From: Parasphingorhabdus halotolerans
Lineage (GTDB): Bacteria > Pseudomonadota > Alphaproteobacteria > Sphingomonadales > Sphingomonadaceae
DNA: 64,000 nt
Assembly: GCF_012516475.1 (NCBI RefSeq)
Contig: NZ_CP051217.1
Span: 2,170,001 to 2,234,000 of the forward strand
Direction of reading: 5' to 3'
Within the stretch, counting starts at the first letter, position 1, and every line of letters starts with the position of its first letter. This document shows, piece by piece, positions 1-9,475 of this stretch. The notes beneath the pieces were generated by a model. It saw nothing but the letters and a program-made list of their open reading frames with translations, did no database searches and had not been told where the DNA came from. A program made the translations under genes and the position numbers.

Positions 1-1209
1 ATTGTCGGTAGGCGTGATCAAGGCCATGAAAGCTTCGGCCTTTTCCTTGGTCATCTTGCCGCGCGCGACATTCTTGTCGACGATCTTCTGGCTATAGGCG
101 ACGGCTTTCTGTGCTTCTTCCATACTCCGGTCGAGGACAATTACATTCATCCCGCCTTTGGCCGTAACGTGGGTGATGCCGGAACCCATCAGGCCAGCAC
201 CGAGTACGCCAACGGTCTTTAGGTCAGAGGCGGGAACGCCCTTTGGACGAGCCGCACCTTTTTCAGCCGCCTGTTTGTTAATGAACAAAGTGCGGATCAT
301 GTTTTTGGCTTGCGGGCCGCTCAAGAGCTTCGTGAAATATTTGCTTTCCACGCGCAGCGCAGTGTCCATCGGCAACATCGAACCTTCATAAAGGCAGGAG
401 AGGATCGCCTTGACCGCCTCATAATTGCCTTTCGACTGTTTGAGTGCGATCGCGGAACTGCCCATGTAAAGCGGCACGGCGCGCGGGTCCATCGAACCGG
501 CGCCTCCAGGGAATTTGTAGCCTTTCTTATCCCAGGGCGCGGATGCTTTCGGATTGGCTTTTACCCATGCTTTGGCTTTGTCGACCACTTCGTCGTGCGG
601 AACGACTTCGTTGACGATATTTTGCGCCAGTGCCGCTTGCGGGTTCATCGGTTGGCCCATCATGATCGCCATGCCTGCCGCTTGCAAACCAGCGAGGCGT
701 GGCAGGCGTTGCGTGCCGCCGCCGCCCGGTAGCAAACCAACTTGTACTTCAGGAAGGCCGAGTTGAATCTTCGGATTGTCTGAACAGACACGGTAATGGC
801 AGGCAAGCGCCAGTTCCAGACCACCACCCAGAGCAAGGCCATGCAATGCACATGCGACGGGTTTGGCGTGGGCTGTACCTTTGAGCAAATCCTTGGCCGA
901 ATGACCACCGGTTTCCATGCGGCGCAAATTGGCGTTTAATCCCCAAGCCATTTCAAAGGCCTCTTTTGTGGTTTGTGCCTTGGAAGATCCAAGCATGTTG
1001 AGGTCAGCACCTGCAAGAAAACCGGATGCTTTGCCCGAGACCAAAACGGCGCCTCTGATGTCGTCATTATTGATAAGCTCATCAACAAATCTTGGAAATT
1101 CTTCCATCAACGCGTCGTCCCATACGTTCATTGGTTTGCCGGGAACGTCGATGGTGACGAGCGCGACGCCGTCGCTGTCGATATCCACTGTCATTGTTTC
1201 GTAGGTCAT
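1..1209 (-). CDS. 3-hydroxyacyl-CoA dehydrogenase/enoyl-CoA hydratase (FadJ/FadB-like), 3' end outside window
   Basis: Multifunctional beta-oxidation enzyme that hydrates enoyl-CoA and oxidises the 3-hydroxyacyl-CoA. 403 codons are visible from an ATG at 1209; the C-terminal part lies beyond the left edge. The N-terminal crotonase domain shows ASGFLAGADLN and GLALGGGLELALA (CoA/oxyanion region) and LPEVQVGLLPGGGGTQRL. An NAD-binding Rossmann motif, VGVLGAGLMGSG, starts near residue 330. Domain order (hydratase then dehydrogenase) matches the FadJ/FadB alpha subunit. It is last in a minus-strand run acyl-CoA dehydrogenase - thiolase - this gene, with 50 nt to the thiolase, so the three probably form one beta-oxidation operon. 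Family is confident; chain-length preference cannot be read. Confidence 0.9.
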   Translation of the reverse strand, partial: MTYETMTVDIDSDGVALVTIDVPGKPMNVWDDALMEEFPRFVDELINNDDIRGAVLVSGKASGFLAGADLNMLGSSKAQTTKEAFEMAWGLNANLRRMETGGHSAKDLLKGTAHAKPVACALHGLALGGGLELALACHYRVCSDNPKIQLGLPEVQVGLLPGGGGTQRLPRLAGLQAAGMAIMMGQPMNPQAALAQNIVNEVVPHDEVVDKAKAWVKANPKASAPWDKKGYKFPGGAGSMDPRAVPLYMGSSAIALKQSKGNYEAVKAILSCLYEGSMLPMDTALRVESKYFTKLLSGPQAKNMIRTLFINKQAAEKGAARPKGVPASDLKTVGVLGAGLMGSGITHVTAKGGMNVIVLDRSMEEAQKAVAYSQKIVDKNVARGKMTKEKAEAFMALITPTDN

Positions 1210-1259
1210 ATTTTTGTCCTGCTAAATTTCTATAGGTTGGGTGGGGCCAAACGTTCCGC

Positions 1260-2474
1260 CTAGTTCACCCGCTCAATGATTGTGGCGATGCCCATGCCGC
1301 CGCCGATGCATAAAGTTGTGAGAGCGGTTTGCTTGTTGGAACGCTCCAGCTCATCAAGCACAGTTCCAAGGATCATTGCACCGGTTGCACCCAACGGATG
1401 GCCCATCGCAATCGCGCCGCCGTTTACGTTCATAACGCTGTGATCGACATTCATTGCATCCATGAAGCGCAGAACGACAGCTGCAAAAGCCTCGTTGAGT
1501 TCCCAGATATCAATATCATTGGCTGACATTCCAGCACGATCCAATGCCTTCTTGGCGGCAAACTCCGGTCCTGTGAGCATGATCGTCGGTTCGCTGCCAA
1601 TCGCTGCCATTGAGACGATTCGCGCGCGTGATTTGAGATTATATTTGTCGCCTGCCATTTCGTTGCCAAGCAATACGGCGGCAGAACCATCAACGATGCC
1701 GGAGCTATTGCCAGCGTGATGGACGTGGTTGATCTTTTCGACATCGGGATGCTTCAAGATTGCAACATCATTAAAGCCGGGCATCTGCTCGCCCATCATC
1801 TGGAAAGCTGGGCTCAATGCGCCAAGTGATTGCATATTGGTTTCAGGCCGCATCAACTCATCATGATCAAGCACGGTCTCGCCGATCACATCCTTGATTG
1901 GCAGGATGGATTTTGCAAAGCGCTTTTCATCCCATGCTTTGGCTGCGCGCTTTTGGCTTTCTACGGCATAAGCGTCCACATCATCACGGCTGTAGCCATA
2001 TTTGGTAGCAATCAGATCAGCGGAAATGCCCTGCGGGATGAAATATTCCTGAAACACCAAAGTGGGGTCGGCCATACCGCCCATGCCGTCGCTACCCATG
2101 GGTACGCGGGACATGGATTCGATGCCGCCGCCAATGGCGAGGTCGGTTTCACCCGCTTTAACCTTTGCTGCCGCCAGATTGACCGCTTCGAGGCCTGAAC
2201 CGCAAAAGCGGTTTACCTGAATGGCCGACGTCGTTTCTGCATAGCCTGCTTTGAGCACTGCCGAGCGGCTAATAACTGCTCCTTGTTCGCCGACCGGTGA
2301 GACGCAGCCAAAAGCCACATCTTCTACTTCATGCCCTTCCAAGCCGTTGCGATCGTTGACCGAGGCAAGAACCTGCGAGGCGAGATCAAGAGCGGTAATT
2401 TCGTGCAGGCTACCGTCGCTGCGGCCTTTGCCGCGCGGGCTGCGAACAGCGTCATAGATAAAGGCTTCGGTCAT
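1260..2474 (-). CDS. acetyl-CoA C-acyltransferase (thiolase)
   Basis: Thiolase of 404 aa, the family's usual length, performing thiolytic cleavage of 3-ketoacyl-CoA as the last step of beta-oxidation. Catalytic residues are all visible: acyl-accepting Cys91 in [11 protein letters not shown], His359 in [11 protein letters not shown] and Cys389 in [10 protein letters not shown]. The ATG at 2474 is the natural start ([17 protein letters not shown]). It lies between the acyl-CoA dehydrogenase upstream and the FadJ-like gene downstream on the same strand, as in fad operons, which favours a degradative (FadA-type) rather than a biosynthetic (PhaA/AtoB) role. A 142-nt gap separates it from the dehydrogenase, so an internal promoter is possible. 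Confidence 0.93.
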   Translation of the reverse strand: MTEAFIYDAVRSPRGKGRSDGSLHEITALDLASQVLASVNDRNGLEGHEVEDVAFGCVSPVGEQGAVISRSAVLKAGYAETTSAIQVNRFCGSGLEAVNLAAAKVKAGETDLAIGGGIESMSRVPMGSDGMGGMADPTLVFQEYFIPQGISADLIATKYGYSRDDVDAYAVESQKRAAKAWDEKRFAKSILPIKDVIGETVLDHDELMRPETNMQSLGALSPAFQMMGEQMPGFNDVAILKHPDVEKINHVHHAGNSSGIVDGSAAVLLGNEMAGDKYNLKSRARIVSMAAIGSEPTIMLTGPEFAAKKALDRAGMSANDIDIWELNEAFAAVVLRFMDAMNVDHSVMNVNGGAIAMGHPLGATGAMILGTVLDELERSNKQTALTTLCIGGGMGIATIIERVN

Positions 2475-2616
2475 AAAATAGTCCTCTTAAGTAGAAGAAG
2501 GGGAAAGCTGATTGTGCAAAGCTAATGCTGCGCCGCAACACAGTCAAGCAGTTTACGTAAACGTCAATTAGACAACATGCGAATCACTATCCGCGTCGGG
2601 GTGACGTCATCATAAC

Positions 2617-3777
2617 CTATTCGAGGATTGATTGATATTTCTGGCTGAACACATCGCGACCAACAATATAACGCATGATTTCTGAGCTACCGGCATAAAT
2701 CCGGCTCATTCGTGCATCGGTGAAAATCCGGCTAATTTCATATTCCCTCATATAGCCAGCGCCGCCATGGAGCTGCAGACCAAGGTCGGCCATTTCCCAC
2801 TCGATTTCACTGCCGAGCATCTTGCCTTTGGCGGCGATGTTGGCATTTAGTCCGCCCTGATTATGTACTTCGACGCAATGGTCGATATAGACTTGCAGCA
2901 TATCAATCTTGGCATCCATTTCGGCCATTTTAAACTGCGTATTCTGCATATCAGACAGTTTTTTTCCAAACACATCGCGCTCCATCACGAACTCGCGGGT
3001 CACATCAAACGCGCGACGCGCAGAAGCCGCATAGCCGACCATTGCGATCAGCCGTTCTTCGGCCAGCCCTTCCATCAAATGGACAAAGCCTTTGCCGGGA
3101 GTACCCAGCGTATTTTCTTTCGGAATTTTTACATCGTTGAAAAACAACTCAGCGGTATCCTGGGCATGCAAGCCAATTTTTTCCAGATTCTGACCGCGTT
3201 CAAAGCCTTCCATCCCGCGTTCAACAATCAGCAAGACCATCGCATGCTTGTCATCAATCCCGTCGATTTTTGCAGCAGCAATCACCACGTCTGCGTTAAT
3301 CCCGTTGGAAATATAGGTTTTGGAACCGTTTAATATCCAATGATCGCCCATATCCTTGGCCGTAGATTTCATGCCGGAGAGATCGCTGCCTGCACCTGGC
3401 TCTGTCATCGCTACAGCGAGTATAGTTTCGCCGGTCACGCATTTGGGGAGAAATCGCTCGCGTTGTTCCTCGTTACCGATATTCTTGAAATAAGGTCCGA
3501 CAAGGCGGCTATGCAGGGTGTTGTACCATTCGGCGCAGCCGGCCCGGGTCGTTTCTTCAATGATGATCTGCTCGTAGCGGAAATCATCATCGCCCATCCC
3601 GCCATATTTTTCATCTGGCCAAATCATTAAAAAGCCCTGGTCGCCTGCTTTTTTGAAAATTTCGCGATCAACTATGCCCGCTTCACGAAATTCGTCCATT
3701 CTGGGAGCCACTTGTTCTGCCAGAAAACGGCGATAGGCATCGCGGAACATATGTTGCTCTTCGGTAAATTTACGCAT
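2617..3777 (-). CDS. acyl-CoA dehydrogenase
   Basis: FAD-dependent acyl-CoA dehydrogenase of 386 aa that introduces the trans-2 double bond in beta-oxidation. Family landmarks are present: AMTEPGAGSDLSGMKSTA (substrate/FAD contact), LQLHGGAGYMREYEISR, and the C-terminal RIYAGSSEIMRYIVGRDV. The usual catalytic Glu of the short/medium-chain group (Y-E-G) is Ala here; a Glu in the helix-G segment GLAEERLIAMVG probably takes the role, as in long-chain and isovaleryl-CoA dehydrogenases. First gene of the minus-strand fad operon. The 161-nt divergent gap to the FMN reductase gene should hold its promoter, but no clear -35/-10 pair stands out. Confidence 0.9.
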   Translation of the reverse strand: MRKFTEEQHMFRDAYRRFLAEQVAPRMDEFREAGIVDREIFKKAGDQGFLMIWPDEKYGGMGDDDFRYEQIIIEETTRAGCAEWYNTLHSRLVGPYFKNIGNEEQRERFLPKCVTGETILAVAMTEPGAGSDLSGMKSTAKDMGDHWILNGSKTYISNGINADVVIAAAKIDGIDDKHAMVLLIVERGMEGFERGQNLEKIGLHAQDTAELFFNDVKIPKENTLGTPGKGFVHLMEGLAEERLIAMVGYAASARRAFDVTREFVMERDVFGKKLSDMQNTQFKMAEMDAKIDMLQVYIDHCVEVHNQGGLNANIAAKGKMLGSEIEWEMADLGLQLHGGAGYMREYEISRIFTDARMSRIYAGSSEIMRYIVGRDVFSQKYQSILE

Positions 3778-3938
3778 GGGGAGTCCTTTATTGCAAAGCT
3801 GATGGATGCTGTATTTCGGAAAATTCTAAGCTCGGTAATCCTCTAGCGGCAGCTGTTTAACTGGTCAATTAAGTAGCATGGGGTCGCTGCAACGATCGCG
3901 ACTGTTGCAAAACAGAATAAACCACCGATAAGAGGTTG

Positions 3939-4499
3939 ATGGCAAAAAAACCTTTTATTCTAGGCCTTGGCGGCACAACCAATCCGGAATCATCAACCGA
4001 ACAGGCGCTGGCAATAGCGCTGCAGAGCGCGAATGAAGCTGGTGCTGACACGGAACTTTTTGGTTCGCATCGGCTCATGTTGCTGCCACATTATCGCTCT
4101 GATCCTGCAGGTCTCAATGATACCGGTAAGGACCTTGTCGAACTGGTACGCCGCGCTGATGGCGTCTTGCTGTCGAGTCCGGGGTATCACGGCACGGTAT
4201 CCGGGTTGGTAAAAAATGCGATTGATTATATCGAAGAAACGTCAGGAGATGAGCGCGTCTATCTCGACGGCATACCTATTGGATTGATTGTTACAGCGCA
4301 TGGCTGGCAAGCGGTCGGCAGTACTTTGGCTGCGCTGCGTTCCATTGTTCATTCATTGCGGGGCTGGCCGACCCCCCTGGGTGTAGGGATTAATGCTCTG
4401 GGCGGAATGTTTTGTGATGGAGTTTGTTCGGACGATGGTGTGAACGAACAGCTCAATCTGGTGGCACAACAAGTCATGTTGCGGGCCGAGACGCGCTAG
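3939..4499 (+). CDS. NADPH-dependent FMN reductase family protein
   Basis: Flavodoxin-like oxidoreductase of 186 aa. The N-terminus KPFILGLGGTTNPESSTEQAL matches the phosphate-binding first loop of the family and LLSSPGYHGTVSGLVKNAID is the conserved flavin-binding segment (S-P-x-Y-x-G...K-N-x-x-D). The ATG at 3939 is preferred over an adjacent in-frame TTG at 3936; AGAGG at 3931-3935 can serve as ribosome binding site although the spacing is short. It is transcribed divergently from the fad operon and converges on the epimerase gene. The in vivo substrate (FMN, quinone or azo compound) cannot be decided from sequence. Confidence 0.85.
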   Translation: MAKKPFILGLGGTTNPESSTEQALAIALQSANEAGADTELFGSHRLMLLPHYRSDPAGLNDTGKDLVELVRRADGVLLSSPGYHGTVSGLVKNAIDYIEETSGDERVYLDGIPIGLIVTAHGWQAVGSTLAALRSIVHSLRGWPTPLGVGINALGGMFCDGVCSDDGVNEQLNLVAQQVMLRAETR

Positions 4500-4510
4500 T
4501 TATTGCCTAG

Positions 4511-5545
4511 TTATTCGGGTGCGGAGTTCCCGTAAAATTCACGGTACCAGCTAACAAACTGTTTCAGTCCATGCTCGAGCATAACCTTCGGCTGATAGCC
4601 GGTAAGAGCATGAAGCTTCGACACATCGGCATAAGTGGCCGTTACATCGCCCGGCTGCATCGGCCGCATAATCTTCTCTGCCTCAATGCCTAATGCGTCT
4701 TCCAGCGCCTTGATCATTTCCATTAAACCCACGGGACGGCTGTCGCCAATATTCAGGACCCGGTGCGCACCGACTTCGGGCGGATTGTCGAGTGCACCCA
4801 AAATTCCATCGACAATGTCATCAATATAGGTGAAATCGCGCGCCATTTTGCCCTCGCCATACACTTCGATTGGTTCTCCAGCGAGAATCTTCTTGGTAAA
4901 CCCGAAATAGGCCATATCGGGGCGACCCCACGGGCCATACACCGTGAAGAAGCGCAATCCCGTTTGTGGGAATCCGTATAGCTTGGCATAGGACTGACTC
5001 ATCAATTCGCACGAGCGTTTGGTGGCGGCATATAGTGATACCGGATCGGTAGCGGGTTCTTCTTCCTTAAAACCCTCTCCGCCCATTGGTTTGTCGCCAT
5101 AGACCGAGCTGGATGATGCGTAGACCAGATGTTCGAAATTCTCGGTATGGCGGCTGGCTTCAAGCAGCGACAAATGACCCAGTAGATTGGATTTTTGATA
5201 AGCGAACGGGTTTTCAATACTGTAGCGCACGCCCGCTTGCGCCGCGAGATGAATGATGCGCTTTATGCCATGACCCCGAACCAACTGGTCTACCGCTTCA
5301 TTATCGGAAATATCCATTTCAATAAATTCGACGCCCTGGAGCGCCTGCAAATTTGTGAGCCGCGCTGCTTTGAGTTCCGGGTCATAATAGTCGTTGAGAT
5401 TATCGATTCCGACAACTCTCTCACCTCGGGCAACCAGAGCGTGGGACACCGCATGGCCGATAAAACCCGCCGCGCCAGTTACCAAAACCCGGTCTTGCCG
5501 CGCCTTCTCCATGCCAAGGTTCATTTCAGATCTTTCGTTTGCCAT
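4511..5545 (-). CDS. UDP-glucuronate 4-epimerase-like NAD-dependent epimerase
   Basis: Extended short-chain dehydrogenase/reductase of 344 aa. It has the NAD-binding motif VTGAAGFIGHAV near residues 23-34, a catalytic Ser region in VYASSSSVYGD, and the YAATKR (YxxxK) motif. The whole resembles CapI/LpsL-type UDP-glucuronate 4-epimerases (SIENPFAYQKSNLLG, GLRFFTVYGPWGRPDM), which make UDP-galacturonate for surface polysaccharides. Its position beside the exopolysaccharide locus fits this role. Starts at 5545, 5524 and 5512 are all possible because none has a strong ribosome binding site and the nucleotide-binding fold begins only after the third Met; 5545 is the longest choice. Confidence 0.85.
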   Translation of the reverse strand: MANERSEMNLGMEKARQDRVLVTGAAGFIGHAVSHALVARGERVVGIDNLNDYYDPELKAARLTNLQALQGVEFIEMDISDNEAVDQLVRGHGIKRIIHLAAQAGVRYSIENPFAYQKSNLLGHLSLLEASRHTENFEHLVYASSSSVYGDKPMGGEGFKEEEPATDPVSLYAATKRSCELMSQSYAKLYGFPQTGLRFFTVYGPWGRPDMAYFGFTKKILAGEPIEVYGEGKMARDFTYIDDIVDGILGALDNPPEVGAHRVLNIGDSRPVGLMEMIKALEDALGIEAEKIMRPMQPGDVTATYADVSKLHALTGYQPKVMLEHGLKQFVSWYREFYGNSAPE

Positions 5546-5696
5546 CTCTTAAAGCGGATCGCTTAGCAGCTATTGGTAAATAATTCGAATGTCAGTTCTC
5601 GCGACCGCGCAAACGATGCCCGCAAGAAAGTCCTTTCCTACATAAATCCTATTTGGTTAGTACATGATTCGACATTCACCAAAAAAGGATATCAGC

Positions 5697-5963
5697 ATGA
5701 ATGACAAATATGCCCGCACTACACAAAGCGTGATGGCACCAGCCGGTAGCAGTTTTAACATCGCGCCCGATGACTCGGCTTCTCTCCCGATGATCAGCAA
5801 GGCATTATATGTCGGTACTGGCGGTGATCTGGTGGTCCAGCTCGTCCATGATGATAGCGATCGCGTTTTCAAAAATATTGCAAGCGGCGCAATACTCGAT
5901 GTTCGCGCCAGCCATGTGCGGGCGTCGGGGACAACGGCCGCCGATATCATCGGGTTGGCATAA
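5697..5963 (+). CDS. spike base protein, Rcc01079-like (phage/GTA related)
   Basis: Small protein of 88 aa with the pattern of the Rcc01079-type spike base family known from gene transfer agents and alphaproteobacterial phages: FNIAPDDSASLPMISKALYV, then GGDLVVQLVHDDS, and a final ILDVRASHVRASGTTAADIIGL. The ATG at 5697 is chosen because AAGGA at 5685-5689 precedes it with good spacing; an upstream ATG at 5664 would add 11 residues of unlikely sequence. Its stop TAA overlaps the ATG of the next gene (TAATG), so the two are translationally coupled. No other virion gene is nearby, which makes it an isolated or recruited spike module. Family assignment is from memory of the pattern and has not been searched. 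Confidence 0.7.
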   Translation: MNDKYARTTQSVMAPAGSSFNIAPDDSASLPMISKALYVGTGGDLVVQLVHDDSDRVFKNIASGAILDVRASHVRASGTTAADIIGLA

Positions 5964-7231
5964 TGGCTGGCTTCGGATTCGGTTTTGGTAGCCGCCAGTC
6001 GCCAACAGCGGTTCAGGCCGGCAATCATCCCGGTGCAGACCTTATCCCGGCAGGAACCAAATTATATGTTGTTGGAGACAGTCTGAGCTATGCCGAGCAG
6101 GATAGTTTCCCTTCCGGATATATAACATGGTTGATTGGCGAGGCTGATGGCCGGTTTATCTTTCCCTCGACAACCAATCCCGGTGTTGGCGATGGATCAG
6201 GCACCACTGGCGGCAATATGGCCATCAAGGGCCAGGCCCCCTCAGGCTATGCAGCGCGCGCCGTTGCCATCGCGAATGTTGTTGATGATGGTATCCTGAT
6301 ACTCGGGGGCATCGAAAACGGACCCGGCAGTGCAGCCGATGAATGGGCGCATTTCGATGCGGTGATATCAGCCTGTTCCGCTGCCCGGAAAATATATATC
6401 ACGCCAGTAGCGCCGACCAAAAGCACTTATCTTGATGGCGGCATCCGGAAAGCCGAGTTTGACGCTATGGCAGCAGCCGACGGCCGCGTAACGTTTCTGT
6501 CCAACTGCTGGGCCGGAATCGAACTGGCCACCAGCGCAACAACAACCGGAGTCCATAGCTATGATACGCCGGGCGTTCACCAAACCCCGCTTGGGGCAAA
6601 GCTGCAGGCTGCCAATATGTGGGCTCAAATGGCGCCCGATTGGAAAACCGGCTCTGCTTACGACCAGTTTGAGATTGCCGACAACTTCATGGCGGCCGAA
6701 AGCTATCTAACCGGGGATAGCGGTGGGCTGGCAAGCGGATATTCGCTGGTCAATCCATCTGGCGCCGCGATATCACCAAGCAAAGGTGTTTTGCGCGACT
6801 GGAACAGCCAGGTTTTGGAAATAAGCGGTACCGCTGCCTCGACTTCGATCTGCTCAATCCGCAACAACGGTTTTGCTCATAACTTCGTTGCCGGAGATAT
6901 CATTCAAGGTGTCATGGCACTAAAAATAAGCAATCTGGCCGGTGATGGACCGCCTGTTGGCTTGCGCTCGATTGGTGGTCCGAGTTTTTACTATAACAAG
7001 GTGCGGTGGGGCAGCCAATATTATGCCAGCGGTGCACAGGGCTCACTCTCTCCGGCGGCCGACATTGACTATATTGTCCGTTCCCGCAATCCTTCCACGG
7101 CGGATGTTGTCAGCAGTGGCAATGGCTTGAATTTCGATATGCCATTCTCTCTTGTTCCCGGCCTCGCAGACTGCCGGATCGAGATCGCGCGTCCGATGGG
7201 CTTTAATCTCACCCAGCTTGGATTAGATTAA
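5963..7231 (+). CDS. SGNH/GDSL hydrolase-like protein coupled to spike base gene
   Basis: 422 aa. The segment LYVVGDSLSYAEQDS near residue 33 carries the GDS(L) nucleophile block, ILGGIENGPG resembles the block with the oxyanion Gly/Asn, and YDTPGVHQTPLGA near residue 200 gives a D-x-x-x-H dyad, so an SGNH esterase/lipase-type active site is likely. The N-terminus MAGFGFGFGSRQSPT is glycine-rich and resembles the tail-attachment start of phage spike proteins; there is no signal peptide. The C-terminal half (about 230-422) has no recognisable motif and is predicted beta-rich from composition. The start overlaps the previous stop by one base. A role in deacetylating or binding surface polysaccharide, as in phage tailspikes, is inference. 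Confidence 0.65.
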   Translation: MAGFGFGFGSRQSPTAVQAGNHPGADLIPAGTKLYVVGDSLSYAEQDSFPSGYITWLIGEADGRFIFPSTTNPGVGDGSGTTGGNMAIKGQAPSGYAARAVAIANVVDDGILILGGIENGPGSAADEWAHFDAVISACSAARKIYITPVAPTKSTYLDGGIRKAEFDAMAAADGRVTFLSNCWAGIELATSATTTGVHSYDTPGVHQTPLGAKLQAANMWAQMAPDWKTGSAYDQFEIADNFMAAESYLTGDSGGLASGYSLVNPSGAAISPSKGVLRDWNSQVLEISGTAASTSICSIRNNGFAHNFVAGDIIQGVMALKISNLAGDGPPVGLRSIGGPSFYYNKVRWGSQYYASGAQGSLSPAADIDYIVRSRNPSTADVVSSGNGLNFDMPFSLVPGLADCRIEIARPMGFNLTQLGLD

Positions 7232-7514
7232 AATTTAAACGTCTCCGATTCGGTGGAAATCCGGTACGGATCCCCGGCCAATTTGACGAGAGCGGATTTG
7301 ACAGTTTAAGCCAACGCGAAATTAGGTATATTTATCAATAAGTTAATATCCGTCCCATCCCGACCGCAAGCCGCGATTTTGGTTACAAAATTTCACCAGG
7401 ATCAATAAGCTAACGAGAACAGGCGCGTCCACAAGGTTGGTTGTGGAACGGGAGTCACGATTTTGTCGGTCATCGGAACCAACAAATCGAATCTATTGTT
7501 GGAAGGGGCCGGCG

Positions 7515-8909
7515 GTGCAAATCACTCCATCGATGCAGTGTGATATAGCTTTGGCGCAATCCACCAATCGGTGGTTTTCCATTCCGGCATATCAATTGCG
7601 TCTTTCGATCGGTTGCGGCGTGGTGATTTTCGATATGGTGGTAATATGCATCGCATCGGCATTTTTCCTATTCCGGTTCCCTATCGGCCAAGCCTTGATT
7701 CCGAACATTGAAGCACAATTTCTCTTTGCTGTTTTCTACCTGGTATTTGCCATTACCGCGCGAGCCTTTCATTTCGATAAACTGCTGCATTTTCGCAAAT
7801 CAGCATCGTCGGTCGTGCTTCCCATATTTTACGCCCTTCTAACAATATTCGCTATAAAGTTTGTCCTGCACCGTGAGATTGTGAACGTGTTTTCAATGGT
7901 TTTCGCAACCGGCGCTCTTTTAACCATCGCCGCTCTATCTCTTCGAATGGCAGTTAGGAGTTTGATCGGCAAAAACTCCCAATCAAACTTGTTTGACAAT
8001 GTTCTCGTTGTTGACTCGGTTCAAGTTCAGGTGCCCGCCGGATTTCGAACTATTGATGCTCACGCGCGCGGTCTGGAACCAGACCCAGATAATCCGCTTA
8101 TGCGCCACTGGGCGGCCGATTCCCTTCAACATGCTGATCGCGTCGTAATCGCGTGTAACGCCGAGCGATGTGAACGTTGGGCACAGTTTTTAAGTGGCAG
8201 CCAGAGTGAGATTCGGTTCTACGTTCCGAATGCGAGTGGCCTTGGCATATTTTCCACCGGCACCATTCAACATGATATATTCTTGAAACCGAAAATTGCC
8301 CTGAACCCGGATCAGCGATGTCTCAAACGCATTTTTGATATCTGCGGCGCAATAATTTTGTTGTTTCTGTTCATACCATTAATGCTGTTAACGGGGCTGC
8401 TTGTGAAATTGGATCACCCCGGCCCCATGATTTTCGAACAAGTTCGCATTGGTCGTGGGAACCGGCTTTTCCCACTGTATAAATTCCGCAGTCTCAAAAC
8501 CAAAAGCACTGATTTTTCGGGCCAAAAATCCGTAACCCAATCGGATGATCGCATGACGTCAATTGGCAAGTTCATAAGAGCTACAAGCATTGATGAGCTG
8601 CCCCAGCTGCTGAATGTGCTGCGGGGTGAGATGAGTCTTGTCGGTCCCCGCCCCCACGCTTTGGCATCTCAGGCAGAAAACCAATTATTCTGGGAAATCG
8701 ATCAAGACTATTGGCGCCGTCATGCCATCAAACCGGGAATGACGGGACTCGCGCAAATACGTGGCTTTCGAGGCGCGACCGACGAGCGGGTTGATCTTGT
8801 CAACCGGCTCAAATCCGACATGGACTATTTACGGGATTGGTCGATCTGGCGCGACATATATATTCTCGCCGCTACTCCCTTTGTGCTGATCCACAAAAAT
8901 GCATATTAG
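7515..8909 (+). CDS. undecaprenyl-phosphate sugar-1-phosphate transferase (priming glycosyltransferase)
   Basis: Polyisoprenyl-phosphate hexose-1-phosphate transferase of 464 aa that attaches the first sugar to undecaprenyl phosphate at the inner membrane. The N-terminal third holds several hydrophobic segments (e.g. LSIGCGVVIFDMVVICIASA). The C-terminal catalytic domain starts at CLKRIFDICGAIILL and contains GPMIFEQVRIG, LYKFRSLK, SIDELPQLLNVLRGEMSLVG and PRPHA, then KPGMTGLAQIRGFRG. The GTG at 7515 is preferred over a TTG at 7437 because GGAAGGGG lies at 7501-7508, 6-8 nt upstream. It is first of a four-gene plus-strand export operon and overlaps the next gene by 11 nt. The 283-nt gap before it should carry the promoter; no clear one was recognised. 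Confidence 0.9.
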   Translation: MQITPSMQCDIALAQSTNRWFSIPAYQLRLSIGCGVVIFDMVVICIASAFFLFRFPIGQALIPNIEAQFLFAVFYLVFAITARAFHFDKLLHFRKSASSVVLPIFYALLTIFAIKFVLHREIVNVFSMVFATGALLTIAALSLRMAVRSLIGKNSQSNLFDNVLVVDSVQVQVPAGFRTIDAHARGLEPDPDNPLMRHWAADSLQHADRVVIACNAERCERWAQFLSGSQSEIRFYVPNASGLGIFSTGTIQHDIFLKPKIALNPDQRCLKRIFDICGAIILLFLFIPLMLLTGLLVKLDHPGPMIFEQVRIGRGNRLFPLYKFRSLKTKSTDFSGQKSVTQSDDRMTSIGKFIRATSIDELPQLLNVLRGEMSLVGPRPHALASQAENQLFWEIDQDYWRRHAIKPGMTGLAQIRGFRGATDERVDLVNRLKSDMDYLRDWSIWRDIYILAATPFVLIHKNAY

Positions 8910-9474
8910 GACCATAGTTCATGCAGCCGTTTTAGCCATTGTTTGTGGGTTTTTAGTATCCTGCGCACCGGCGACCCGAGTCTCTGCAGATGTGCCACCT
9001 CTGATGCAAAGCGCTTCAGGCTATTTTCTCGGCGCTGGTGATCGTTTGAAGCTGGGCCTTTATGGCGATGATAGTTTCTCAGGCGAATATGCAGTCTCGA
9101 CACTGGGCAATCTTTCCCTTCCCCTGATTGGAAATATCAAAGCGTCGGGAAAGACAATCGAGCAACTGCAAGATGACATAGTCCAGCGACTGGCCGCCGG
9201 ATATTATACAGATCCGCGATTATCAGCCGAGATTGTCGCATTCAGGCCGTTCTATATTCTCGGAGAAGTGAATCGACCCGGAAACTACCCCTACACAGCC
9301 GGGCTCACGCTCCATCAAGCGGTAGCCATCGCAGGTGGCTATACGTATCGTGCCAACACCGGAAAGCTCACTCTGCAAAGAGAAGGCGCAGCCTACAATA
9401 TCCGGATACGCAGCGACGGAAAACTTATCATTGGCCCCGGTGATACGATATTGATTTTGGAAAGATATTTCTGA
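8899..9474 (+). CDS. polysaccharide export lipoprotein (short Wza/GumB type)
   Basis: 191-aa outer-membrane lipoprotein. A signal peptide ends in a lipobox LVSC with Cys22. The poly-export domain follows (YFLGAGDRLKLGLYGDDSFS ... GYYTDPRLSAEIVAF), then one SLBB domain (FYILGEVNRPGNYPY ... AVAIAGGYTYRANTG). It is about half the length of E. coli Wza (379 aa) and lacks the C-terminal amphipathic helix that forms Wza's outer-membrane pore. The beta-barrel gene immediately downstream (one base between stop and start) may supply the pore; this is inference. The start ATG lies inside the end of the priming transferase gene. Confidence 0.9.
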   Translation: MHIRTIVHAAVLAIVCGFLVSCAPATRVSADVPPLMQSASGYFLGAGDRLKLGLYGDDSFSGEYAVSTLGNLSLPLIGNIKASGKTIEQLQDDIVQRLAAGYYTDPRLSAEIVAFRPFYILGEVNRPGNYPYTAGLTLHQAVAIAGGYTYRANTGKLTLQREGAAYNIRIRSDGKLIIGPGDTILILERYF

Positions 9475-9475
9475 T

